Shown here piece by piece: positions 17,242-25,942 of a stretch of DNA of 64,000 bases. Origin of the DNA: Paenibacillus xylanexedens (GTDB lineage Bacteria > Bacillota > Bacilli > Paenibacillales > Paenibacillaceae). Under the pieces are notes generated by a model. The model ran no database searches. It saw only the letters and a program-made list of their open reading frames with translations, and was not told the DNA's origin. Where the stretch lies: positions 558,001-622,000 of the forward strand of contig NZ_CP018620.1 in assembly GCF_001908275.1 (NCBI RefSeq), read 5' to 3'. Numbering within the stretch: the first letter of the stretch is position 1; every line of letters begins with the position of its first letter. The position numbers and the translations under genes were made by a program.

Positions 17242-18532
17242 CGACATCGGCCCCCTTGATTAGATTCATTTTGGGAATAGTTATAGCGAATGTTGTCCCT
17301 GTCTCTCCTTGAGGCGCCGACTCTACCTTAATTTGTCCCGCCAACGACTGAACGATATCACGTACATGGGACAGGCCAATGCCCGTCGCGGCAATGCCGA
17401 CTTCATTGAACTTTGTTGTATAGCCCGGTTCGAAGATAACATCCCGTTTGGCTTCAGGTATACCTTTTCCAGTATCCATCACAACCAAATGCACGTCATC
17501 GTCCTGCTCATACACACGAATTCGGATCGTCCCGTCACGCTCAATCGCCTCTACCGCATTGGCAATCAGGTTATTCATTACCGTTAGAAGAGGAATGTAA
17601 TACGGAGACTCACAATCATACTGTTGCTCGATGTTGATCTCGACCTGCTTATGCAGCATCTCACTATATTTTCGGTTTGCTTTACTGGCAAAGTTCAGCA
17701 CTTCGGATAAGCTCATGTTAACCGCTTTTTCGTTATCATACAGCTTCAGCAGACCCGCGAGAATGCGTTGTGAATCCTTCTTCACTTCATGAATCTGCTG
17801 AGCGATGCCCAGCGTGCGCTGACTGTATTGATTCATGTCGTGCTCTCGGAGATCGCGATATAGATCATAGCTGTCTGCCGTAATGCCTTCGATCGTATTC
17901 ATCGCTTTCTTGAGGTAAAAAACCTCGCCATACAGACCCGAGTTCACACTCAGCATCTGCTCCATCCGCTTCTCCTGTTCTGCATGTAAAAGCCGCATCT
18001 GCCTCACCGCAAAGCTGTTATAGAGCCCAATCACAAAGTAACTTCGCAGGCCGCCTACCACAAGCAGATACAACCATTCCTTCATATAAAAGATATTGGT
18101 CCCGCTTAACATTCCGCGAAGAAGAAGCTCAACAAGATTAGAGGAGAAATCGATACATGTGATTAACCCGCCGAGCAGAAGAGGCTGCATCTCATGGAAT
18201 CGATGCTTGAACTTGCTAAGCCCATAGGCAAAGACCACATAATATACGCCTGCCCCCAGATTGTCCCGCATGCTTTCCAGAATGGACACGGTCTGTACAT
18301 GATTGATGAGATCTGCCGACTGAAACAGCAAATTCGCGATGCCTGTCAGGATTCCTGTCTTCACATAAGACAAGTGTGGCATGATCATCAGCAGAAATAA
18401 AAGGATGCTAACCCCCAGCCCGATTCGGAAGTAATCTTCCCGGAACGGATTTATCTTGAATTGCGCCCCTACCGCAGTGGCAAAGGCAATGGCCGTCATC
18501 TGTACATTCTCATTTTTGACCCAATTGCGCAT
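17213..18532 (-). CDS. glnK: Sensor histidine kinase, GlnK-like
   Basis: A 439-aa membrane kinase. The N-terminal 190 residues hold about six hydrophobic segments (LGVSILLFLLMIMP, YYVVFAYGLS, LYLLVVGGL and others). The probable phosphorylation helix carries HEVKKDSQRILAGLLKLY, as in SpoB/CitA-like kinases. The ATPase domain has NNLIANAVEAI (N box), DTGKGIP (G1) and ATGIGLSHV (G2). This is the GlnK (YcbA) layout, and the partner GlnL gene overlaps its end. The start is uncertain: the ATG at 18532 has a weak GGGTGA site and the GTG at 18544 has none. Confidence 0.87.
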   Translation of the reverse strand: MRNWVKNENVQMTAIAFATAVGAQFKINPFREDYFRIGLGVSILLFLLMIMPHLSYVKTGILTGIANLLFQSADLINHVQTVSILESMRDNLGAGVYYVVFAYGLSKFKHRFHEMQPLLLGGLITCIDFSSNLVELLLRGMLSGTNIFYMKEWLYLLVVGGLRSYFVIGLYNSFAVRQMRLLHAEQEKRMEQMLSVNSGLYGEVFYLKKAMNTIEGITADSYDLYRDLREHDMNQYSQRTLGIAQQIHEVKKDSQRILAGLLKLYDNEKAVNMSLSEVLNFASKANRKYSEMLHKQVEINIEQQYDCESPYYIPLLTVMNNLIANAVEAIERDGTIRIRVYEQDDDVHLVVMDTGKGIPEAKRDVIFEPGYTTKFNEVGIAATGIGLSHVRDIVQSLAGQIKVESAPQGETGTTFAITIPKMNLIKGADVDDTFYHDRG

Positions 18533-18663
18533 CGATCTTTTCACCCACTATAACAACGTTTAGCGCGCAATGCCGGAACCCGCGCTTCTAATGTTAAATA
18601 TACTAACATATGAAAGATGCATTAGAAATAATTAAAATTAGGGAATGAACATGCAATCAACAC

Positions 18664-18698
18664 AAAAAGGCCGGAAGTCTTCACTTCTGCGGCCTTTT
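18664..18698 (-). terminator. Intrinsic terminator of the first SARP/kinase operon
   Basis: AAAAGGCCG and CGGCCTTTT (18665-18673, 18690-18698) with an inner AAGT/ACTT stem lie three bases beyond the kinase stop codon, followed on the minus strand by TTTTTG. Confidence 0.85.
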
Positions 18699-18700
18699 CC

Positions 18701-21700
18701 TTATATCTCATCCGGAATATCAAATGATACCATCGTGCCCTCACCCGGCTCACTTACGATTGATAATCCCTGACCATACCGTTGCAACAATCTGCGGTTT
18801 GTATTCACAATACCTATTCCGCCTTTTCCACCTGGCGTAGCATGTAACAGCTCTGCAACCTTCTCCGGTTCCATTCCTTTGCCATTATCCTTCACTTCAA
18901 TACGGGTATAACCCTCATGACGAGTGATGGATAGGCATAACGTACCGCCTACATTGCGGCTTAATAGACCGTGTCTGACGGCATTTTCAATCAAAGGCTG
19001 AATTGATAGCGGCGGGAGAAGCAACGGAAGGTCCGGCTCTACGTTTAATACCACCGACAATCGATCTTCAAATCGTGTTTTTTCAATAAAAAGATAGGCT
19101 TCCACGAGTTCCAGCTCGTATGATAATTTCACCAGTTCGCCTGTATTGAGATAGTTGAAGCTGATCCGTAAATAGGATGAAAAAGCATCGCCAAGCTTCC
19201 GCATATGCTCTGTATCAATATCACTTAAAACCATAAGTGAATTCAACGTATTAAACAGGAAGTGAGGCTGAATCTGAGCCTGTAAATAAGCGGCCTCCAT
19301 GCGCAGGCGCTCTTGGATAGACTGATTTAGCATGGTCAATGCACGTATCCGATATTTTAGTTCCACCGCATCTACAGGCTTCGTGACATAATCATTGGCC
19401 CCCGATGCAAACCCCGTGTAGATATCTGGCGGCTGACTTCGTGCCGTCAACAGCAGCACAGGAAGCTCAGACATTGAGAATTGTTCCCTCACCTTCTGGG
19501 TTAACTCATATCCGGACATATTGGGCATCATCACATCTGTAATGAGCAGATCCCACTGACGTGTGCCGAGCAATTCCATCGCTTCCTGACCCGAACCTGC
19601 TGTAGTTATATCGTATGGTTCCGTCGAAAGGATGCTGACCAGCACATCCAGATTCACCGGATCATCATCGACAGCCAGAATGGTAGCTCTCCCTTCTTTT
19701 AGCAAAGGAGCCATCTCTGCTGTCGCCAAGGCTTCCGCGTCCCCCATACCTGGGCGGGGTAACAGGAATCCGCTAGGTGCATCTTCCATCATCTCCGCGG
19801 CCTGTTCCCAAATTAGAGGTAGCTGCGACTGAGCCTGATCGGCGGCTTCATCCGCGAGTGGTAGATCGAAGCTGAATACCGAGCCCTTTCCGAGTTCCGA
19901 GCGAACCGTAAGTGCCCCGCCGTGCAGTTCTACAAGCTCTTTGCAGATGTTCAGTCCAAGCCCGATGCCTTGTCCATCACTGATTCCATACGACCCTTGT
20001 TCATACGGAAGGAAAATACGCATCCGTGTATCCTCATCCATGCCAATGCCTGTATCCGTTACATGAATCAGAGCATGTCCTTCACGAATTTCGGCACTTA
20101 CGGATATCGTTCCTTCCTCTGTATGTTTAAGCGCGTTATGCAGCAGATTATACAAAATCTGAACGAGCCTTTCTTCATCAGCCATGACCTGAGGGAACGA
20201 TTCTGGAATCTCCATATGAAGGCGAACCGGTTTTCGTTCTGCCATGAATTGCAGCATGGCGATAACGCCAGGCACAACAGACTGTATGGAAAGAGGCCCC
20301 TGACGTAACTCAATGCGGTGCTCCTTCAGCCGGACTACATCCAGTAGATCACCAAGGAGATGTGACATCCGTCGACCGATCGTAATCAGCAACTCCATAT
20401 CCTCCAGGCTCCGTTCATCCAGCCTGTTTTTCTCTCGGGTGACCACGTTGTGAGCGATGTTAATGATCCCGTGCAGTGGAGTCCGCAGTTCATGTGATGT
20501 ATTCGCCAAGAACTGATCTTTAATTTTGTCGCCCTTCTGCAGCTCTGTATTCAGCTTCATATTCTCCCTGACATTCCTGAAGTATTTCTTGAACCAATAG
20601 GCAGAGAAGCCCGTAATCGCAAAGATGATGTCGATAGGATAATAGACAGTTGTCACATCTTTGGCTGTCTCGGCCACACTCCATATCAGGTTGGATGTAA
20701 TGCCTCCTGCAGTAAGCAGCAGAAAAACAATATCCCGGTCCGCCTGTTTCCTGAAGATCATCGTTCCGACGATGTATAGAAACCAGATCATGGAGACAAG
20801 AAAGAATAGGTTAATGACGTTGTAATGGATCATGGCATATGTAATATGAATGGGCATCACCACAATCACGGCCGTATAGATCAAGGTCATGACAACATGC
20901 CACTGTAGCCATGCCTTTCGTACATGAACCATCGTTAATCTCTGGAATAACAGAAGGATACAAGCATTTTGCAGCAACAATGAGATCAATCGAATTTTAA
21001 TGCCCCAGGTATAATTAATTGGAAGCCATAACATCAATATATTGTCATGACCCATCGTAACCGTGATGCCAACAGATAAAGTTAATACGGCTCCAACCAG
21101 CAAGGAACGTTCCTGTCGATTAAATGCGTAAAGAATACAGGCATACATGCCGTGGAGGAGCATAACCAGAAAGGTGAGCATCTGAAAACCAATGGAATAC
21201 CAACGCGAAAAATCAACAGCTGCCTGTGAACCAAAGCGAACAGGTTTGCTAATTCCGCCCATATACGGGCTGTCGTAATTGGCTACACGGACCAATAATT
21301 CAATGGAGGTTGTTCCTTCCTGATCGTAGGTCGCTGTATATGAAGTGCTTCTGGGTATATATGTACTGCTATCCGTGGAGACCTCACCCATGCCCCCGTC
21401 CGCGTCTCCATTCATCTCAACCTCGGATGAACTTCGGATTCCCTTGAACCAGAAGGTTACCGGATTCTGAAGTGGATCTGTCAAAATGCGCAATCGATAC
21501 GTTCCGTATCCGAACGAACTCTCTTGTTCCTGACTCTGTCCACTCTTCCAGTCCCCAGGGACCTGAACGGTCTTCGCACCGCCATCCCTCTTCGCAATAT
21601 CTTGTTGGGTCAGCAACTCATCCGGGTAAAGTTCCCATTCCCCATTCAAGTACATGACAGGGGACTGATCCAGATCCACATCTCTCAAATCAAGCACCCC

Positions 21701-21838
21701 GTTAACGGCGCGATGCTCATCTACTGTGTGGAATAGCTCAGACCATACCGAGCGCATGCCAATTAACAATGCAAAAATGATCAGCATAATGAACAAATAT
21801 CTGTAACGGTCCATACGTTTCGTTTGAAGTAATTTCAT
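18701..21838 (-). CDS. Giant 7TM-DISM hybrid histidine kinase with two transmitter modules
   Basis: A 1045-aa membrane sensor. TM1 is at 14-30. A jelly-roll extracellular domain spans about 45-205 (LNGEWELYP, VPGDWKS, FGYGTYRLRI), and seven TM helices about 215-420. A first HisKA/HATPase transmitter follows (H449 in SHELRTP, N box near 564-570, GIGLGL near 624). A receiver domain covers about 718-830 (D724-D726, phosphoacceptor D768, K820). A second, LytS-type transmitter has H859 in QPHFLFNTLNS and N952 in IENAVRHG. Having both a HisKA and a LytS unit in one chain, separated by a receiver, is unusual. The REC-SARP gene ends three bases upstream, so the two are cotranscribed. The ligand is unknown; the outer domain resembles carbohydrate-binding folds. 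Confidence 0.88.
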   Translation of the reverse strand: MKLLQTKRMDRYRYLFIMLIIFALLIGMRSVWSELFHTVDEHRAVNGVLDLRDVDLDQSPVMYLNGEWELYPDELLTQQDIAKRDGGAKTVQVPGDWKSGQSQEQESSFGYGTYRLRILTDPLQNPVTFWFKGIRSSSEVEMNGDADGGMGEVSTDSSTYIPRSTSYTATYDQEGTTSIELLVRVANYDSPYMGGISKPVRFGSQAAVDFSRWYSIGFQMLTFLVMLLHGMYACILYAFNRQERSLLVGAVLTLSVGITVTMGHDNILMLWLPINYTWGIKIRLISLLLQNACILLLFQRLTMVHVRKAWLQWHVVMTLIYTAVIVVMPIHITYAMIHYNVINLFFLVSMIWFLYIVGTMIFRKQADRDIVFLLLTAGGITSNLIWSVAETAKDVTTVYYPIDIIFAITGFSAYWFKKYFRNVRENMKLNTELQKGDKIKDQFLANTSHELRTPLHGIINIAHNVVTREKNRLDERSLEDMELLITIGRRMSHLLGDLLDVVRLKEHRIELRQGPLSIQSVVPGVIAMLQFMAERKPVRLHMEIPESFPQVMADEERLVQILYNLLHNALKHTEEGTISVSAEIREGHALIHVTDTGIGMDEDTRMRIFLPYEQGSYGISDGQGIGLGLNICKELVELHGGALTVRSELGKGSVFSFDLPLADEAADQAQSQLPLIWEQAAEMMEDAPSGFLLPRPGMGDAEALATAEMAPLLKEGRATILAVDDDPVNLDVLVSILSTEPYDITTAGSGQEAMELLGTRQWDLLITDVMMPNMSGYELTQKVREQFSMSELPVLLLTARSQPPDIYTGFASGANDYVTKPVDAVELKYRIRALTMLNQSIQERLRMEAAYLQAQIQPHFLFNTLNSLMVLSDIDTEHMRKLGDAFSSYLRISFNYLNTGELVKLSYELELVEAYLFIEKTRFEDRLSVVLNVEPDLPLLLPPLSIQPLIENAVRHGLLSRNVGGTLCLSITRHEGYTRIEVKDNGKGMEPEKVAELLHATPGGKGGIGIVNTNRRLLQRYGQGLSIVSEPGEGTMVSFDIPDEI

Positions 21839-21841
21839 TAA

Positions 21842-22999
21842 TTATTTTTTCATGACTTTGGTTAAACCGAGCTTCCAGTCCTGATACCATTCGGTAATAT
21901 CCTCACTGATCGGTATCTCCAAATCTTGCTCCATTCTGGTGGTTAAGAGACGATACTGCTGCTCCACACCGAGATCGTTGTGCATTTCATCATATAACTT
22001 CATTAGAATAAAATAACTTTCTTCCTCATCCGGAAGCATATGCTGAATACGTCGTGTACTCTCAATTACTTTTTCCGCCAGCCCATGCTGCTGGTAATAC
22101 AGACTTAGTTGTCTCATATGATACAGCCACAGATAGCGTAATCTTTCCCGCTCAGGTTCAGCCCACATGTATTCATAATTGCCAAGATAGGTACCCTTAT
22201 ATAGATGAAGCGCTTGCTCATAGGCATGAACCGTACTTGCGTCTACGACTTTCCATTGCCTGATTTCCCGTTCCCACTGCTCACTATCCAACTGAGCCTC
22301 ACCCAGTTCGAGTCGATAACCTGCCTCCAGGTGTCCACTCTGAATCGTGATCATATCCATGTTGCAAGTTTTCAGGGTTTGGCGGACATGATACATCGCA
22401 GTGTAAAGTTGGTGTGCCGTCTTCTCCTCTTCCATTCCCGGCCACAGAAGCTCCAGCAGGACACTGCGATGGATAACCTGGTTCCGGTGGTGAAGCAAGT
22501 ATGCAAACAGCTCCTGCGCCTTGCTTGTACGCCATTTGGCAACCTGAATATCCTTTCCTGGAAGCTTAAACTGAATCTGATTAAAACATAAAATTAAAGG
22601 TACATTTGTATCCTTTGACCGCTGCTCCCGTTTTACGCTCAGTTTCTCCCGGACTCGGCTCACTGTCTGCTTCAATCGATCCTTTTGGATGGGCTTCATC
22701 ACATAGTCCAAAGCCTGTAGTTCGAAAGCATGCACCGCATATTGATCGTAACTGGTCACAAATATAATTTCGATACCCGGTGTTGCCGCCTGAATCTGTC
22801 TTCCCAGATCCATACCATCCATCTCCGGCATATGAATATCCAGAAATACAACATCAGGACGGTGCTCCACAATACCCGCCACAGCCTCTGTTGGATTCAT
22901 ATATGTAGCGATAATTTCAATGCCGCTTACTTCTTTTTCTAGTGATTTTTGAAGGCCTATCAACGCTAGACGTTCGTCGTCAACCAATATCACTTTCAC
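21842..22999 (-). CDS. REC-SARP response regulator (receiver, winged HTH, BTAD)
   Basis: A 385-aa regulator. The receiver covers 1-120 with phosphoacceptor D54 in VVFLDIHMPEMDG and the conserved Lys in DYVMKPIQ. Residues about 135-235 form an OmpR-like winged helix (TSKAQELFAYLLHHRNQVIHRSVLLELLWPGMEEEKTAHQLYTAMYHVRQTL), and 240-375 a BTAD helical repeat domain. This SARP arrangement is common in Actinobacteria and in Paenibacillus. It is the first gene of the operon with the hybrid kinase. A paralogue with the same architecture lies at 38.7-39.8 kb. Confidence 0.9.
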   Translation of the reverse strand: MKVILVDDERLALIGLQKSLEKEVSGIEIIATYMNPTEAVAGIVEHRPDVVFLDIHMPEMDGMDLGRQIQAATPGIEIIFVTSYDQYAVHAFELQALDYVMKPIQKDRLKQTVSRVREKLSVKREQRSKDTNVPLILCFNQIQFKLPGKDIQVAKWRTSKAQELFAYLLHHRNQVIHRSVLLELLWPGMEEEKTAHQLYTAMYHVRQTLKTCNMDMITIQSGHLEAGYRLELGEAQLDSEQWEREIRQWKVVDASTVHAYEQALHLYKGTYLGNYEYMWAEPERERLRYLWLYHMRQLSLYYQQHGLAEKVIESTRRIQHMLPDEEESYFILMKLYDEMHNDLGVEQQYRLLTTRMEQDLEIPISEDITEWYQDWKLGLTKVMKK

Positions 23000-23091
23000 A
23001 GGAGCTTCCTCCTCGACCCTGAGGTCTTGAGATTTATTTTCACTATTATATCATAGGCATTTTAAGTATTTAGGGTTCTTCGTTATCCATT

Positions 23092-23120
23092 TTTAATTTT
23101 TAGCAATTTAATTGTATAAT
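23092..23120 (+). promoter_or_regulatory. Probable sigma-A promoter of the DinB-like gene
   Basis: A perfect TATAAT (23115-23120) lies 17 bases after a weak -35 (TTTAAT). The DinB-like gene starts 54 bases downstream. Confidence 0.45.
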
Positions 23121-23174
23121 ACTAAATAGAAGACAGGTTATCAGATCCAGTCTTGGAAGAGAGGAAGGTACCAT

Positions 23175-23672
23175 ATGTCAGATGCTAATCAAAGCTTTGG
23201 TCAAGCCCTTGTCAAATCATTAGTGGGGGAACGCGGTCATATCCGCATCGCCCGTGCTCTACCCGATATCGATGTCACACTTGCTGCTCGTACGCACGAT
23301 GCTATGCCATATACGATCTATCAGTTGGTGAAGCACATGCATTATTGGCAGCAATTCATGCTAGAACACTTGGAAGGACGCAAGCCACAGCTCCCTGCTA
23401 ACGTGAGTGAGAGCTGGCCTGAGGAGAAGAGTCCACAGGACGAAGCCACGTGGAAGGCAGATATTCAGGCATTCTTGGATGGGGTTGATCAAGCCGTAGC
23501 CATTGCAGAAACTGCACAATTGGATGATCCACTGCTCTATTTCCCGGGTGAAACTAAAGCAGGGCTTCTACGCAATATCGCATCCCATAACTCGTACCAT
23601 CTGGGTGAGATTGTTCTGCTGCGTCGCTTCTACGGCGCATGGCCGCCTCCAGGTGGCGGGTTCCCGGCGTAA
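23175..23672 (+). CDS. DinB superfamily protein
   Basis: A 165-aa four-helix DinB-like protein. The metal-site histidines are visible at H54 (LVKHMHYW), H138 and H142 (NIASHNSYHLGEIVLLRR), the triad typical of the DinB/YfiT fold. Members include thiol-dependent transferases, in Firmicutes mainly bacillithiol-linked, but no activity can be assigned here. The ATG is preceded by GAGGAAGG. It is a single gene with its own promoter and terminator, divergent from the REC-SARP operon. Confidence 0.85.
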   Translation: MSDANQSFGQALVKSLVGERGHIRIARALPDIDVTLAARTHDAMPYTIYQLVKHMHYWQQFMLEHLEGRKPQLPANVSESWPEEKSPQDEATWKADIQAFLDGVDQAVAIAETAQLDDPLLYFPGETKAGLLRNIASHNSYHLGEIVLLRRFYGAWPPPGGGFPA

Positions 23673-23718
23673 ACGATATTTACCAACAGATCTATTGGAC
23701 GAATATACACACACCTCT

Positions 23719-23753
23719 AAGCTGTGAAAGGAAGATTGGTCCTTTTACAGCTT
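23719..23753 (+). terminator. Hairpin terminator
   Basis: AAGCTGTGAAAGG (23719-23731) pairs with CCTTTTACAGCTT (23741-23753) with one mismatch. The T-tract is weak. Confidence 0.6.
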
Positions 23754-23826
23754 CTTGTGGTTATAGGCAAGTAACATCCATTGAAGTGCAATTATAACGC
23801 TCATATCCTGCTCCAGGCTCATATAT

Positions 23827-23838
23827 TACTTCAAAGTA
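23827..23838 (+). promoter_or_regulatory. Candidate HxlR-type operator
   Basis: TACTT-CA-AAGTA is a perfect inverted repeat upstream of the reductase gene, similar in form to YodB/HxlR-family sites (TACT-N-AGTA). A second GTACTT occurs at 23859-23864. An HxlR gene lies just beyond the reductase gene. Confidence 0.4.
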
Positions 23839-23920
23839 CGTATATGACTTTGAGGTGCGTACTTCTCATCCTTCTTTTTCTGACCCACAATATGAACAGA
23901 AGAAGAGAGGAGCATGTCCA

Positions 23921-24991
23921 TTGAAACCCGAACAATCCGTTACCCGTTACACCGCACTTGTCATTGGTGCCGGAGGCGTCATTGGAAGAAACCTTATTGA
24001 CTATCTGATGACACTTCCGCAATGGAATGTCATTGGTGTATCTCGCCGCGGAGGGGAAGATGCCCCTAGGTTACGTTATATATCAGCTGATTTACTGAAC
24101 GAAGCAGACACACAAGACAAACTGAGTCATTTAACGACCGTTACGCATATTTTCTACGCCGCGTATCAGGATCGTCCAACTTGGGCCGAATTGGTACAGC
24201 CCAACTTGGCCATGCTCGTTAATGTGGTGAATACCATCGAACCGATCGCTCCAAATCTCGAACATATTAGCCTAATGCAAGGATATAAAGTGTACGGCGC
24301 ACATCTGGGTCCTTTCAAAACACCTGCCAAAGAAACGGACGCATATCATATGCCCCCTGAATTCAATGTCGATCAGCAACAGTTTCTCGAGGATCGGCAA
24401 CCCGGAAGCAGCTGGACCTGGTCAGCTCTGCGCCCTTCTGTGGTATGTGGATTCGCCCTGGGTAATCCAATGAACCTTGCCATGGTTATTGGCGTGTATG
24501 CGTCTATCTCCAAGGAGCTTAACTTGCCATTACGATTTCCTGGGAAACCAGGAGCGTATCATTCGCTTCTTGAAATGACTGATGCGACATTGCTGGCTCA
24601 TGCAACCGTATGGGCAGCAACCGAACCTCGCTGTGCCAATCAGGCATTTAATATCACCAATGGTGATCTGTTTCGCTGGAATGAGCTATGGCCCAAAATC
24701 GCTGCGTTTTTCGAATTGGAAACAGCACCTCCACTACCCCTTTCACTTGCAACAGTGATGACAGATAAAGAAAATCTTTGGAAGTCCATGATTGAAAAGT
24801 ATGGTTTGGTACACACCCCTTATGATGATGTCTCTTCTTGGGCATTTGGTGACTTTGTCTTCTCGTGGGATTACGATTTCTTCGCAGATGGTTCCAAAGC
24901 TCGCCGCTTCGGATTCTATGATTTCATTGACACTGAGACTATGTTTATGGATATTTTCAGAAATCTACGTGATCGCAAGATCCTTCCGTAA
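23921..24991 (+). CDS. PRISE-like NAD(P)-dependent reductase (extended SDR)
   Basis: A 356-aa extended short-chain dehydrogenase. The cofactor motif is GAGGVIGRNL near the N-terminus, then VIGVSRRGG. The sequence ISLMQGYKVYG carries the conserved Lys and Tyr-containing motif of the progesterone 5-beta-reductase/iridoid synthase (PRISE) group. Further matches are WSALRPSVVCGFALGNPMNLA and AFNITNGDLFRWNELWPKIA. These enzymes reduce activated enones. I choose the TTG at 23921, nine bases from AGAGGAG; the reading from 23855 lacks a ribosome site. A convergent HxlR regulator lies downstream. Confidence 0.82.
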   Translation: MKPEQSVTRYTALVIGAGGVIGRNLIDYLMTLPQWNVIGVSRRGGEDAPRLRYISADLLNEADTQDKLSHLTTVTHIFYAAYQDRPTWAELVQPNLAMLVNVVNTIEPIAPNLEHISLMQGYKVYGAHLGPFKTPAKETDAYHMPPEFNVDQQQFLEDRQPGSSWTWSALRPSVVCGFALGNPMNLAMVIGVYASISKELNLPLRFPGKPGAYHSLLEMTDATLLAHATVWAATEPRCANQAFNITNGDLFRWNELWPKIAAFFELETAPPLPLSLATVMTDKENLWKSMIEKYGLVHTPYDDVSSWAFGDFVFSWDYDFFADGSKARRFGFYDFIDTETMFMDIFRNLRDRKILP

Positions 24992-25008
24992 ATTAAACAA
25001 AATGCATA

Positions 25009-25042
25009 ATAAGCCGATCCCTGAATTTCAGAGTCGGCTTAT
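25009..25042. terminator. Bidirectional terminator
   Basis: ATAAGCCGA (25009-25017) pairs with TCGGCTTAT (25034-25042), with an inner CTGA/TCAG stem. It sits between convergent genes; the T-tract is short on both strands. Confidence 0.6.
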
Positions 25043-25051
25043 AAATGTCAC

Positions 25052-25426
25052 TCAACGGTCCGTAGTAGTCGGAGGCTTAAACAGAATTTTTCCTCGATCA
25101 CCATAAACATTCTCCACGTGTATATCGCCCCACCTACACATCAGATGAAGAATCTCTTTAAGGCTACACCCATACTCTGTTAACTCATACTCCACTTTAG
25201 GCGGGACCTGGTGATGGGAAATACGGACAATGACCCCCGCCTCCGTTAGTTCACCAAGTTGCTGAGTCAACACTTTCTGAGTGATCGCAGGGATCAGTTT
25301 CATCAGCTCACCATTACGTTTCTTACCAAAGGTAAGATGGAATAGAATAACAGGCTTCCACTTTCCTCCGATCACTTCAAGAAAAGCTTCCACTGCGGTG
25401 TTATATACTTTGAGCGGTTCCTCCAT
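25052..25426 (-). CDS. HxlR family transcriptional regulator
   Basis: A 124-aa winged-helix protein. IGGKWKPVILFHLTFGKKRNGELMKLIPAITQKVLTQQLGELTEAGVI and the wing VPPKVEYELTEYGCSL are diagnostic for HxlR. Members sense electrophiles or aldehydes, often through an N-terminal Cys; here the only cysteines are near residues 84 and 94, so the usual N-terminal sensor Cys is absent. It is convergent with the PRISE-like reductase gene, a plausible target. Confidence 0.9.
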   Translation of the reverse strand: MEEPLKVYNTAVEAFLEVIGGKWKPVILFHLTFGKKRNGELMKLIPAITQKVLTQQLGELTEAGVIVRISHHQVPPKVEYELTEYGCSLKEILHLMCRWGDIHVENVYGDRGKILFKPPTTTDR

Positions 25427-25456
25427 ATCACCTTCTGTCTCCCTTCCAGCTATTGA

Positions 25457-25876
25457 TCAATCTTCCCGATTCATCTTCTCAAAAATATGGACTAGTTGCG
25501 CTCGATCCTCTTCGTTTAATTTCTGGAATAAATTCTTGCGCAGCTTCTGGCCCTCCAATATTGCTCTTCCGAGGACTTCGGCCCCTTTATCCGTAATGTT
25601 CAAATAAATAATGCGACGGTCCGCTTCATCTACCATTCTGACGACTAATTCCTTGGCTACCATCTTGTCAGATAAATAACTGAGTGTAGGCGGAGTGAAC
25701 CCTAACATTTTTGCAATATCCGAAGGTCGGCTTTTTCCATTTTGATGGAGATGGCTGAGTACAAGCACATGAGAAACACCGAGGTCCTCATTGAATGATT
25801 TGTTCCATTGTATGATCAATTTATTAGTGAAATTATCCATGTTGTGTATAAGCTCAAAAATGTTCTGTTCTTCCAT
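25457..25876 (-). CDS. MarR family transcriptional regulator
   Basis: A 139-aa MarR regulator. The HTH is GKSRPSDIAKMLGFTPPTLSYLSDKMVAKELVVR followed by the wing DEADRRIIYLNITDKG. The ATG has a GAGGAGG site. It lies 66 bases downstream of the SDR gene on the same strand, with a terminator-like hairpin in that gap ending near its ribosome site. A 13-bp inverted repeat upstream of the SDR gene is the likely binding site. Confidence 0.9.
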   Translation of the reverse strand: MEEQNIFELIHNMDNFTNKLIIQWNKSFNEDLGVSHVLVLSHLHQNGKSRPSDIAKMLGFTPPTLSYLSDKMVAKELVVRMVDEADRRIIYLNITDKGAEVLGRAILEGQKLRKNLFQKLNEEDRAQLVHIFEKMNRED

Positions 25877-25888
25877 TAGATCCTCCTC

Positions 25889-25928
25889 GAAAAAATAAAC
25901 AACAGCCCTAATTTAACTTAAGGGCTGT
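25889..25928 (-). terminator. Intergenic terminator between the SDR and MarR genes
   Basis: ACAGCCCT (25902-25909) and AGGGCTGT (25921-25928) form a perfect 8-bp stem. On the minus strand it is followed by a T-rich run directly upstream of the MarR ribosome site. It should reduce readthrough from the SDR gene into marR. Confidence 0.65.
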
Positions 25929-25942
25929 CATCATTTTACACG

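Noticed and set aside
16387..17259. 290-codon open frame opposite glnL
   Set aside because: Antisense to a full-length response regulator; very rich in His and without recognised features.
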